Source: Bacteroidota bacterium
Lineage (GTDB): Bacteria > Bacteroidota > Bacteroidia > Bacteroidales > Prolixibacteraceae
DNA length: 52,615 nucleotides
Assembly: GCA_023251435.1 (NCBI GenBank)
Contig: JAHEYU010000040.1
Coordinates: forward strand, 1 to 52,615
Direction: 5' to 3'
Below the pieces are notes generated by a model, which saw only the letters and a program-made list of their open reading frames with translations, made no database searches and had not been told where the DNA came from. Each line of letters begins with the position of its first letter. Position 1 is the stretch's first letter. Both the position numbers and the translations under genes were made by a program. Shown here piece after piece: positions 35,114-43,516 of the stretch.

Positions 35114-36646
35114 TTATCGTTTCATCAATTCCTGATAGTTCTCCCCCATCCTGGCTTTTAGTTGGATATCATAAAGCGATTCAGGAACAATACCAGGTTG
35201 GTTCAATCCTTCCCATTCGCCATCGGGACGGTCGTTGAAATGGCCGGGATATTTCCCGCCAATCAGGCCGATACAATAGTTTTTGCCACTTACCCAAGGC
35301 GATTGCACCGCAGTTTTTGGTGAACGGCAATTCCACACCACCTGGGTTACTCCAGCCCAACCATGTCCCGAGCCCATTTGACCTCGATCCTGAATATTGA
35401 TCTGGCCATCGGTGTCAACCTGGTCGTACAATGTTCCGCAGCTCCAACGGTGGTGCGGACCAATATCGGCATGGGTATTTCTGGCTTTACAATTGGTAAA
35501 TACGTTGGGACCAAGCACTCTTCCACCAGTCACAAAATCGTGACGGCCTTCGGTTGCATAGCAGTTTTTAAACAGGTTAAGCTGCCCGTTACAGTTGAAT
35601 GAGTAGCGCCTTCCGCCGGTAATTTGCGATTTGGCATCGAGGCTCTGTGAATCGAAAACCGAAATATTGCGCGACCCACCGTCGATGTTAACGCAGCCTT
35701 GCCCAAAATAACGCGAAACCACATTTCTCGCCCAACCCTGGTCCACTTTCGAAAAGTTGATAGCAGTCCAGCCGTGGTTTTCATCGGTTTCACCTTGGTA
35801 GGTCGATTCCATCGAAAGGTTTTCGATGCCGCAATTTTTGATCCTTCCTTTGAAGGTATATTTCAAGAGGTAACCGCCACCATATTTTTTGTCCATTTGC
35901 ATCATCACCGGATTATCGAGATAAACCTTGTTACCATAAATACCGGTAACTATTCGCTCGAAAAACAAATGATAGCCCGTAGCCTCCCATTGTTTTGTTC
36001 CGGGGCGTTCCACAATCTGGTCCATTTTCAGGTCGTGTATCCAGTTATCGGTTGCAGGGCGGTAGAGTAAAACCGAATCGCCAACGGTAAAGCGGGAAGC
36101 ATCCTCCAATTCAATGTATTTTCTTCCGACCGGCACGTAATTTTCAGCTATGGCAGTCTTTGTTTTTTCCATCTGTGCCATACGCCCGTTGCCGCTAAAC
36201 CTGAATAAATCGAGTTTTTCGGTAGCAGTTTCCTTAATCAAAGTGCCACCATCGCCAGCTCCTTCTCCACGAATTACTATTCCGGAATGATTTATATTAA
36301 TGCTGCCATTTACGCTGTAGGTTCCCTTTTTCAGCAGAACAGCGCCCCTATAACCATCTTTGCCGATCGGACGGGTTGCCAATTTATCGATGGCATTCTG
36401 GATATTCAGGCGGTTATCGCCCGAAACAGGCTCAACAACCACTATAACCGGTACTTCCGGAATATCGCGTTCGCCCGATGCATAGCCCACTTTACTGAAA
36501 TCGGGAATCGTATTTCCATTCTGATCAGGTGTGTAAATCAGTTTATTTCCATTCTGGAGAGAAACGTGTTTCGATTGCCACTCTTGCCGGGCAAATGCGT
36601 TCATTAGGAGAAAATGAAAGCCAATAAAAAGAAGTACTTTTTTCAT
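35114..36646 (-). CDS. Right-handed beta-helix protein, putative lyase/hydrolase (copy 1)
   Basis: 510-residue exported protein (signal to about NAFA, residue 19). The layout is pectate-lyase-3-like: DNRLNIQNAIDKLA and GYRGAVLLKKGTYSVNGSININHSGIVIRGEG (about 80-140), a small inserted domain, then coils of the helix. Near the C-terminus it has HHRWSCGTLYDQ and RGQMGSGHGWAGVTQVVWNC. The same pair of motifs occurs in the 43517-45103 protein, so conserved Arg-Trp and Gly-His-Gly-Trp residues probably form the active site. I know of no characterised member. It begins the segment after the SusCD terminator and may have its own promoter. Confidence 0.8.
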   Translation of the reverse strand: MKKVLLFIGFHFLLMNAFARQEWQSKHVSLQNGNKLIYTPDQNGNTIPDFSKVGYASGERDIPEVPVIVVVEPVSGDNRLNIQNAIDKLATRPIGKDGYRGAVLLKKGTYSVNGSININHSGIVIRGEGAGDGGTLIKETATEKLDLFRFSGNGRMAQMEKTKTAIAENYVPVGRKYIELEDASRFTVGDSVLLYRPATDNWIHDLKMDQIVERPGTKQWEATGYHLFFERIVTGIYGNKVYLDNPVMMQMDKKYGGGYLLKYTFKGRIKNCGIENLSMESTYQGETDENHGWTAINFSKVDQGWARNVVSRYFGQGCVNIDGGSRNISVFDSQSLDAKSQITGGRRYSFNCNGQLNLFKNCYATEGRHDFVTGGRVLGPNVFTNCKARNTHADIGPHHRWSCGTLYDQVDTDGQINIQDRGQMGSGHGWAGVTQVVWNCRSPKTAVQSPWVSGKNYCIGLIGGKYPGHFNDRPDGEWEGLNQPGIVPESLYDIQLKARMGENYQELMKR

Positions 36647-36688
36647 TCGTTGTATGTTAGGAATGTGAATTTAGGTATTAATTTTTAA

Positions 36689-36701
36689 ACCCGTAGGGTT
36701 A
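36689..36701. repeat. Short GC-capped hairpin in the promoter region
   Basis: AACCC-GTA-GGGTT, a perfect 5-base stem in an otherwise AT-rich gap between the beta-helix gene and the SusCD terminator. It resembles one unit of the palindrome cluster at 6562-6576 and may be a solitary copy. Confidence 0.4.
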
Positions 36702-36743
36702 GAATTATTTTGTATAAATGAATTGAAATTTACATTGAACCAA

Positions 36744-36791
36744 TGAGGCTGCATCGAGCGTCCCTGATCAGGATCATTCAATGCAGCCTCA
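36744..36791 (-). terminator. Hairpin after the SusCD lipoprotein cluster
   Basis: TGAGGCTGCAT and ATGCAGCCTCA form a perfect 11-base stem around a 26-base loop that itself contains CCTGATCAGG. It lies 25 bases after the stop of the last lipoprotein gene. There is no U-run, so it may be a Rho-type end or an mRNA-stabilising hairpin that sets susCD expression above that of the downstream enzymes. Confidence 0.6.
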
Positions 36792-36815
36792 ATACCGGGA
36801 AATGTAAAACCTGGA

Positions 36816-37808
36816 TTAATCCAAGGTTAGTGCAATATTATCCATGTAAAAGTTTGTTTGTTCGTAAACTTCAACCCAAACCGATTTCAGGTTCAACTTA
36901 TCGGGAATGGTGTTGGCAGTCCTCCAGTTTTTTATAGCATCCGATTCTATAACTGAAATGCCATCAAGCTTGATAATGATTTTGAAATCTTTGTCAACGG
37001 AAATGTTGATGGGTCTCATTCCCTTTTTGTCAGCAGTTTTGGCCCCGTCAGTGAATACAAATTCCGGTTTTCTTCCCGATACAATAGTTGTCCATGTTGA
37101 GGTTGAAAATACAGAACTAAATACTTCGTAACTCAACAGGTAATTGTTGGCAGTTCCTGTTGAAGTTGGCCATATTTCGAGGCGAATTTCGCGGACGTAT
37201 TGTTTTACCTTTGAGCCATCACGACGTATTGGTTTATTGATTTGCATGCGATAATACATCGAGCTGGTAGCATTCTTGTATTTATCTCTCCATGCCATAT
37301 CGGCCTTAAAGGTGAACGGATTAAACAAAGCAGTATCGCCAAATTCTCTCCGGAAAGAGCCTCTGGTATTCGCCCTGCTGCCAACCAGAAGAACTTCACC
37401 GTTTGGATAAGTGGCGGTAAAGTTGCTCAACGAGAAATTGGTTGAAGCAACGCTAAATTTATCGAAGAAATAATCGCCCACAATCATTTTGGTTGAGCGT
37501 GCATCCGATTCACCATTGCACTCTACCTTACAAGTAACGGAGTATTCGCCCGCTTTACGAGGGGCAACCCAAACATTCTGGAAAAGGTTTTTTGGACCGG
37601 AAAAGGTTCCTCCATCGCACTCCCAGGTGTATTTGGCATCTTTCAGGTCACCTACTTCAGCAGCCACCCAAACCTGAATTTTCTGTCCCTGGAAAAATTC
37701 ATTTCCAACTTTCGAGACTGAATCAATTCGAACAAATGCATCCTCTTTCTGGCACCCTGCAAGGAAAAGGACAGCGAGCATGACAAATAAATATTGTATT
37801 TTTTTCAT
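36816..37808 (-). CDS. Surface glycan-binding-type lipoprotein (SusE/F position)
   Basis: 330-residue lipoprotein with lipobox Cys19 (LFLAGC). I use the ATG at 37808 because it has an AAAGAG sequence 6 bases before it; the ATG at 37814 adds two residues. Residues about 30-115 form a PKD or Ig-like domain (YTWECDGGTFSGPKN, GEYSVTCKV), followed by a jelly-roll domain of about 200 residues (VYEQTNFYMDNIALTLD at the end). Position after susC, susD and the fasciclin gene is that of a surface glycan-binding protein. I found no direct similarity to a characterised one. It probably holds the polymer at the SusCD transporter. Confidence 0.75.
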   Translation of the reverse strand: MKKIQYLFVMLAVLFLAGCQKEDAFVRIDSVSKVGNEFFQGQKIQVWVAAEVGDLKDAKYTWECDGGTFSGPKNLFQNVWVAPRKAGEYSVTCKVECNGESDARSTKMIVGDYFFDKFSVASTNFSLSNFTATYPNGEVLLVGSRANTRGSFRREFGDTALFNPFTFKADMAWRDKYKNATSSMYYRMQINKPIRRDGSKVKQYVREIRLEIWPTSTGTANNYLLSYEVFSSVFSTSTWTTIVSGRKPEFVFTDGAKTADKKGMRPINISVDKDFKIIIKLDGISVIESDAIKNWRTANTIPDKLNLKSVWVEVYEQTNFYMDNIALTLD

Positions 37809-37835
37809 AATCATCTCTTTATATTGTTACTGGCA

Positions 37836-38552
37836 TTAATTAAGTCCTATGACCAACTTAGTTGGCGGAATAATAAAGTCGTCGAGTACATGAATCACCC
37901 CATTGGTGCAATCGATTCCACCTGTTCTAGGTGCCAAATCGGTTTTGCGCGATCCGGTGAATCCATTGATGCGCAATGCGGCATTACGGTCATTTATCAG
38001 ATAGATATTAACCTTGGTTGTATCTCCTGCGTTTTTATAGGCTACGCTTTCATAAAATGTTAAGAAAGCTTTTGCATTGCGATAAGTCACCTCTTCTTTT
38101 AAGATATGGTACAAAAGAAAATCTTTCACCTGCTGAACCGGATAAACATTCCAACTATCAGGAGTCAGAAATTGAGGTCCCTTTGTGGCGTCAGCCGGAT
38201 TGTAAGCCGGGTTTAGGACTTTATTGCATGCAAAATAGCTACCCATAACAGCCGGAGGTGTAGGAAAATAGGTTTCGTCAGACAAAGCCCTGTTAGTAAG
38301 AAAAAGGAATGTACGTCTGGGTTGTTTATATTCTTCGGTAAGGCCGGCATAATTTACCGCTTCTATCATGCTTGAAAACAAATCAGCCCTTGATTCCATA
38401 AACTCCATGGCATTCATGTCAATTTTCGAATCGCGCAGCGAAGCGTCATATTCAAAGTCTTTTTGTAAATCCAATCCTGCCAGTTGGCATCCTGAAAAAA
38501 TAACCAGGGTGATGCTGACAAATATGATTTGGAAAAATATTTTTCGTTTCAT
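37836..38552 (-). CDS. Fasciclin-domain lipoprotein
   Basis: 238-residue lipoprotein (lipobox Cys22, IFSGC) from the ATG at 38552; an ATG two codons earlier is possible. The body matches a single FAS1 domain: residues around 45-75 are MESRADLFSSMIEAVNYAGL, and it ends with the typical CTNGVIHVLDDFIIPP. The gene lies between susD and the glycan-binding lipoprotein, with 12 and 27-base gaps. Fasciclin lipoproteins beside SusCD pairs are seen in marine-type Bacteroidota PULs and are thought to bind glycan or stabilise the complex; the function here is inferred from position. Confidence 0.82.
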   Translation of the reverse strand: MKRKIFFQIIFVSITLVIFSGCQLAGLDLQKDFEYDASLRDSKIDMNAMEFMESRADLFSSMIEAVNYAGLTEEYKQPRRTFLFLTNRALSDETYFPTPPAVMGSYFACNKVLNPAYNPADATKGPQFLTPDSWNVYPVQQVKDFLLYHILKEEVTYRNAKAFLTFYESVAYKNAGDTTKVNIYLINDRNAALRINGFTGSRKTDLAPRTGGIDCTNGVIHVLDDFIIPPTKLVIGLN

Positions 38553-38564
38553 ATTCATTTTGTT

Positions 38565-40076
38565 TTAGTTTTGGGTGTAAGGTTCATTTTGTTTGATTAT
38601 GGGATTCCCCTCAAAAGCTGAAGAATGAAGCGGGAATAATATTCTACGGGCATCGCCGAAACCTTCTGCAATTCCGCGTTCCTTAAGAATAGGATCCATG
38701 ATCTGAACTACTCTATCGGTTCGGATTAAATCGAACCAGCGTTTACCCTCGCCCCACAATTCAAGCTGTCGTTCAATCAAAATGGCATTTTCAAGACTTA
38801 TCTCATTCGGAGTATTTGTTGCTGTGAGTAAACGGTTATATCCCATTCTGGTCCTGATGGAATTCACGATAGCCATAGCATCGGTTCTCCTTCCAACTTT
38901 ATTCAAGGCTTCGGCCCTAAGCAACATGATGTCAGAATAACGATAAATCGGAATATGTACCTGACATTCATTATTTGGCGGATAAACAAAACCTCCTACA
39001 TAATTATAAGTCGTGTTTAGTTTTCCGGGATCCCACGGTGCAAATTTACTCGACAACTGAGTATTATTTAAGTTATATGCCTCATACGACACTTTAACTT
39101 TGCCTCCGCGGTAAAATAATTCCAGTGTGTCAATCATATTCCATTTACGCGCATCGGTTACTCTCGATACAAGCGTATCCCATATAGGTTGTCTCAATTT
39201 ATAATTGGGAGTGTTACTTCCTGAACCGTAAAAAGATGCTAAACCGTTACCTCCACCATCCTGAAGATAATCCCAGTACATATTAAAAATGCTTTCGGTC
39301 GAAGTAGCAGGTGAAACAAAGATGTTCTTCCAATCAGTAATTTTGGCCACCAACGAATATTTTTTCATCGCAATCAACTGATCAGAAGAGATAATGGCTT
39401 TGTCGTATTCTTTGAACCACATATGAACATCAGTTTGCAAAGCAAGTACAGATCCGCGATTTAAAAGATAGATGGAAGGAGTATTGGAATCGAAATTTGT
39501 CAAAGCATTGTTTATATCGCTTAAAATTTGAGCTTTAACAAGATCAACACTACTTCTGTCATTAAACTTAACTTGTCCGTCAAGTGCTTCATACGGTTCG
39601 GTAATTAACGGAACGGGACCCCAAACCCTGATCGCATAGAAATACATCAATGCCCTCATGGCATAGGCCTGACCCAATTGCACGGCAATTTGAGGGGCAG
39701 ACACATCGGGAATAGTTGGAATATACTTAATGGCAAAGTTAGCGCTCGAAATAGTGCGGTACAGGTTATTCCAGTTAGACTCGGTCATACTCGCGTTAAG
39801 TGTATTGGTCAAAAATTGTAATTGTGCAGTACCAGTCCCAGCCACTTGTTGATTATCTGACCGGACTTCTCCCCACAAGAAATAGTTGCGCCCCAGGGTC
39901 AATTGTAACCCATCGTACATTGCAGCAATCCAAATATCTGCATCTTTGGGAGTTTTCCAGAACTTATCGCGCGAAAGCTGCGATTCCGGCTGTTTATCGA
40001 GAAAACTTTCGCAACCCGAAAACAGGAAGCTACTCAATAATAAAACAGCGATTAAAGAATAATATATCTTTTTCAT
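38565..40076 (-). CDS. SusD/RagB family outer-membrane lipoprotein
   Basis: 503 residues from the ATG at 40076; two extra codons upstream begin with TTG and are unlikely. Lipobox Cys22 (LFSGC) is followed by the usual ESFLDKQPESQLS opening of SusD proteins. TPR-type helices are visible (WNNLYRTISSANFAIKYI, AQLGQAYAMRALMYFYAIRVWGPVPLI). The C-terminal half has RYSDIMLLRAEALNKVGR and ERQLELWGEGKRWFDLIR, all family hallmarks. It forms the lid of the SusC transporter and binds the incoming oligosaccharide. The start is 12 bases after the susC stop. Confidence 0.96.
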   Translation of the reverse strand: MKKIYYSLIAVLLLSSFLFSGCESFLDKQPESQLSRDKFWKTPKDADIWIAAMYDGLQLTLGRNYFLWGEVRSDNQQVAGTGTAQLQFLTNTLNASMTESNWNNLYRTISSANFAIKYIPTIPDVSAPQIAVQLGQAYAMRALMYFYAIRVWGPVPLITEPYEALDGQVKFNDRSSVDLVKAQILSDINNALTNFDSNTPSIYLLNRGSVLALQTDVHMWFKEYDKAIISSDQLIAMKKYSLVAKITDWKNIFVSPATSTESIFNMYWDYLQDGGGNGLASFYGSGSNTPNYKLRQPIWDTLVSRVTDARKWNMIDTLELFYRGGKVKVSYEAYNLNNTQLSSKFAPWDPGKLNTTYNYVGGFVYPPNNECQVHIPIYRYSDIMLLRAEALNKVGRRTDAMAIVNSIRTRMGYNRLLTATNTPNEISLENAILIERQLELWGEGKRWFDLIRTDRVVQIMDPILKERGIAEGFGDARRILFPLHSSAFEGNPIIKQNEPYTQN

Positions 40077-40088
40077 TTTCAATTTATT

Positions 40089-43000
40089 TTAGAAGTTTAA
40101 ATTGAGACCAAGACCCATTTCTTTTTTTCTAGGGTACGATCCAGCGTCTCTACCTGGGGTTAATACTCCTCCGCCAATTTCAGGGTCAAATCCGGTGTAA
40201 TTTGTCCAGGTGACCAGGTTATTAGCGTATATGTATGCTGTTAAACCTTTCACGTACAATTTCTGGGCAATAGCGTCATTGAGTTGATAGGACAAACGAA
40301 TATTGCGAAGCCGGATGAACGAACCATTCTCAAGAAACTCGCTGCTTAACTCGCGTGAAGTGTTTTGGACTGTCCCTCTCTGGGCATTTGGCACATCTGT
40401 TATGTGTCCTGGAAACCTCCATGCATTGTATATTTCGTAAGGCTGAGGTGTCACATTGGATGTTGCATAGGTAGTTAAACCATATTTTGCCTGGTTATAA
40501 ACCATATTTCCCCAATTGGCATAAAACGAGAACGAAAAGGTGAATCGTTTATAATTCATTGTATTATTCCAACCTCCAAACCAGTCGGGTAAACCTTGAC
40601 CTAAAACCTGCCGATCTTTGTCATCGATCTGATCGTTATCATCAGTGTTATCCCAGATCATATCGCCAGCTTGAAAAACCGCAGAACCAACTTTTAGCGG
40701 AGAAACCGGATTTGAAGTCGCATCCCATCCAAAGTCTTTGCCATCAGGATATGTATAACCCTTCAATATGGGTTTCCCGTTTTCCTGAATAATAACATTT
40801 CCCATGTTATCGCGTTCGAAAACCGGATTTAAACGGGTTTTATAATCACTGGTATAAGCATTCGATTCATTGTATTCGTAAACTCCCAGCGCTTTGTAAC
40901 CGTAAAATTGACCAACTGGCTGCCCTTTTGCGACCAGCCATGCGCTACTTTGCACGTAGTCATTTCCGGCCAATTCAAGTATTTCATTCTTGTTGATGGA
41001 AAAATTAACTGAAGTCTGCCATGAGAAATTCTTTGTCTGAACCGGATATCCGGATAAATTGATTTCAAGTCCACTATTCTCAATGGAACCCAAATTCACC
41101 TTGGCAGTCCTAAAACCTAATTCGGAAGGCATTAACGAATTGTACAACAAGCCTTCCGTGGTTTTGATATAATAATCGGCATTTACGGTCATTCTCCCGT
41201 CAAAAAGGCTCAAATCCAGTCCTAAATTTGTCTGTGATGTCTGTTCCCATTTTAGATCGGGGTTTCCAAAAGAATCTGAAGTATTAACTCCGGATACTCC
41301 ATTATAATAGTATGATCCAAAGGTATACAGGTTCATCGATTCGTAATTGCCAATGTTCTGGTTTCCTGTAATACCCCAGCTTGCCCTGAATTTGGCATCT
41401 TTGAGATAAGCTTTTGACCAATCCATAAACTTTTCGTCGGAGATACGCCATCCGATTGATGCTGATGGGAAAGTACCCCATCGATTGTTTGTAAAACGGG
41501 ATGAACCATCGCGACGGATATTCGAATTAAAAAGATATTTTCCTTTATAGCTGTAACTTAGGCGACCAAAAAATCCAACCATTGAATGGGACGTTGCCGA
41601 TGTGGTTGTTTCCAAAAGATCCAATGCCTGAATTGAATTAATGGTTGTTACATCTTCTGATACATAATTTGAGCCGGCAAAATTCATGCTTTCATCATAC
41701 CAATCTTCGGCAATCGTTCCAAATACAGCAGAAACAGCATGATCGTTAAAATCTCTGGCGTAAGATAAATAGGCCTCTCCGGCAATATTTGTGTTAAAAT
41801 CAGTTTCATCTCCACCATCTGCAATCTGAGGATTTGTTGTTGTCAAAAGCGCGGAGTTGAAGAAATTTCTACGGCCCAGCATAAAATTACCGTTTACGCT
41901 GGTCTGTAATTTCAGGTACTTATTAAACTTGTATTCCAGCATTTCATAAATACCTACATTAAATATCTTGTTGTCATTTTTCCGGTAATACGCTTCAGCG
42001 ATTGGATTTTTACGCCCTGCAATATCAAAGGCATAATTTCCGTCAGGAAAAAACAAAATGAAATGAGGGGGACGTTGCATTGCCTGTTGAATTACTCTAC
42101 CCTCATTTATTTTATTGGTGTTTTGATAAGAGAAAGTTACACGTGATGTGAATTTCAGTTTATCGGTTGCCTGATAATCCATGTTAATACGACCACTAAA
42201 CCGTTTATTGAAACTATTCAGCACAATACCAGTTTCATCTAAAATACCCAGACTACTGAAATACTTTAATTTATCTGATCCACCGCTTGCACTAACATCC
42301 ATTTGCTGACGCTTTGCAACCTGAGTAATCAAATCCTGATAATCGTTATTTGCATTTGTAGCCAATCCAAGTGAGTCATTGGCACTTGTATAGATATCCA
42401 GTTGTGTCCGGCGTTCAAACAATCTTCGTTCATAGGCATTGGCTTGAGGAACTTTCCGGGAAAGAAAATTCCAGCTCTGTAAATACCTTACATCAATTTT
42501 AGGCTTACCAGCTTCTCCTGTTTTTGTGGTAATAATAATTACCCCATTGGCTGAACGTGATCCATAAATTGCAGCAGATGCAGCATCTTTAAGAATCTCC
42601 ATCGATTTAATATCGTTTGGATTAATTGAACTGATATCACTCAATGGCACACCATCAACAACATAAAGCGGATTTACCCCACTTTCAAAGGTTGATGTTC
42701 CTCTTATTCGGATCGTGTTTTCATCACCGGGGGCACCTGAATTACTGACGACCAGAACACCAGGAGCCTCGCCCTGCAAAACATCGTAAACATTTACAGC
42801 CTGACGTTTTTCAATCATTTTTTCGTCCACCGAAGTAATGGCGCCGGTTACATCGCGTTTACGCTGTGTTCCGTAACCAACCACAACTACTTCTTCAACA
42901 CCAATGACATCGGGCTGCAAGGTCAAATTAACGGTGGTTCTGTTGTTGATCTGGACTTCTTCTTGTTTCATCCCAATGTAACTGAATACAAGAACTTTGG

Positions 43001-43217
43001 CTTTTTCGTCAACACTAATAGTGTACTTGCCATTCACATCGGTAATAACGCCCTGTGTGGTACCTTTAACAGTTACAGCAACCCCGGGCAAGGACTCACC
43101 GACATTGTCGGATACGACCCCGGATATGATTTTCCCCTGTGCCATTACATTCAGAACAATGAAAAAGCACAATGCGGCAACCATGGATAATTTTCTAATT
43201 ACAGATTTTTTTTTCAT
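40089..43217 (-). CDS. SusC/RagA family TonB-dependent oligosaccharide transporter
   Basis: 1042-residue outer-membrane importer, the size of a normal SusC. Signal peptide to about MAQG, then a carboxypeptidase-D-like domain (KIISGVVSDNVGESLPGVAVTVKG, about 29-105). A TonB box-like stretch (VEEVVVVGYGTQ) leads into the plug with VTGAITSVDEKMIEK, GVLVVSNSGAPGDENTIRIRGTSTF and the family signature LKDAASAAIYGSRSANGVIIITTK. A 22-strand barrel ends in LGLNLNF. It is the first gene of operon D and is controlled by a promoter almost identical to that of the orphan receptor. Works with the SusD gene just downstream. Confidence 0.97.
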   Translation of the reverse strand: MKKKSVIRKLSMVAALCFFIVLNVMAQGKIISGVVSDNVGESLPGVAVTVKGTTQGVITDVNGKYTISVDEKAKVLVFSYIGMKQEEVQINNRTTVNLTLQPDVIGVEEVVVVGYGTQRKRDVTGAITSVDEKMIEKRQAVNVYDVLQGEAPGVLVVSNSGAPGDENTIRIRGTSTFESGVNPLYVVDGVPLSDISSINPNDIKSMEILKDAASAAIYGSRSANGVIIITTKTGEAGKPKIDVRYLQSWNFLSRKVPQANAYERRLFERRTQLDIYTSANDSLGLATNANNDYQDLITQVAKRQQMDVSASGGSDKLKYFSSLGILDETGIVLNSFNKRFSGRINMDYQATDKLKFTSRVTFSYQNTNKINEGRVIQQAMQRPPHFILFFPDGNYAFDIAGRKNPIAEAYYRKNDNKIFNVGIYEMLEYKFNKYLKLQTSVNGNFMLGRRNFFNSALLTTTNPQIADGGDETDFNTNIAGEAYLSYARDFNDHAVSAVFGTIAEDWYDESMNFAGSNYVSEDVTTINSIQALDLLETTTSATSHSMVGFFGRLSYSYKGKYLFNSNIRRDGSSRFTNNRWGTFPSASIGWRISDEKFMDWSKAYLKDAKFRASWGITGNQNIGNYESMNLYTFGSYYYNGVSGVNTSDSFGNPDLKWEQTSQTNLGLDLSLFDGRMTVNADYYIKTTEGLLYNSLMPSELGFRTAKVNLGSIENSGLEINLSGYPVQTKNFSWQTSVNFSINKNEILELAGNDYVQSSAWLVAKGQPVGQFYGYKALGVYEYNESNAYTSDYKTRLNPVFERDNMGNVIIQENGKPILKGYTYPDGKDFGWDATSNPVSPLKVGSAVFQAGDMIWDNTDDNDQIDDKDRQVLGQGLPDWFGGWNNTMNYKRFTFSFSFYANWGNMVYNQAKYGLTTYATSNVTPQPYEIYNAWRFPGHITDVPNAQRGTVQNTSRELSSEFLENGSFIRLRNIRLSYQLNDAIAQKLYVKGLTAYIYANNLVTWTNYTGFDPEIGGGVLTPGRDAGSYPRKKEMGLGLNLNF

Positions 43218-43257
43218 GCTTCAGTTTTTAATTAGCAATCACTAGTTTTTATAATTT

Positions 43258-43265
43258 CAAATTTA
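43258..43265 (-). promoter_or_regulatory. Putative -7 box of susC
   Basis: Minus-strand TAAATTTG, a full TAnnTTTG match 41 bases before the susC ATG and 66 bases from the operator 12-mer. The nearest upstream TTG is about 27 bases away, too far for a standard -33 element, which suggests activator dependence. Confidence 0.6.
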
Positions 43266-43330
43266 CCGGATAGCCCCGACATTTATTTTCAGCAATGTTT
43301 CTCTTTTTATGATTTTTGTGCCACACTATA

Positions 43331-43358
43331 ACTCATGTTGCATGTTGACACAAACGAC
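43331..43358. promoter_or_regulatory. Putative operator between susC and operon E
   Basis: ACTCATGTTGCA at 43331-43342, followed by TTGACACAAACGACC. It is the third copy of the shared element. The 299-base region is divergent, so the site could also act on the plus-strand genes from 43517. Confidence 0.6.
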
Positions 43359-43449
43359 CATCATAGTATACAGAATCAGTATCAAGAATTTGTTGGAGCA
43401 ATCAATAAAAAGACCAGATGACGTCTTTTTACAAGAATAAGCCACAAAA

Positions 43450-43478
43450 TTGAAAGGGAATAGCTACATATATGTTTA
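43450..43478 (+). promoter_or_regulatory. Candidate promoter of operon E
   Basis: TTG at 43450-43452 and TATGTTTA at 43471-43478 are separated by 18 bases, close to the Bacteroidetes TTTG-N19-TAnnTTTG arrangement, with one mismatch in the -7 box. It lies 38 bases before the beta-helix start. Confidence 0.45.
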
Positions 43479-43516
43479 TTTTTACAATAGTTAGTTACCT
43501 GTTATAACTCGAAAAT

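Noticed and set aside
40077-40082. Two extra codons at the start of the SusD gene
   Set aside because: The first codon there is TTG, and an ATG with a normal lipoprotein signal follows at 40076.
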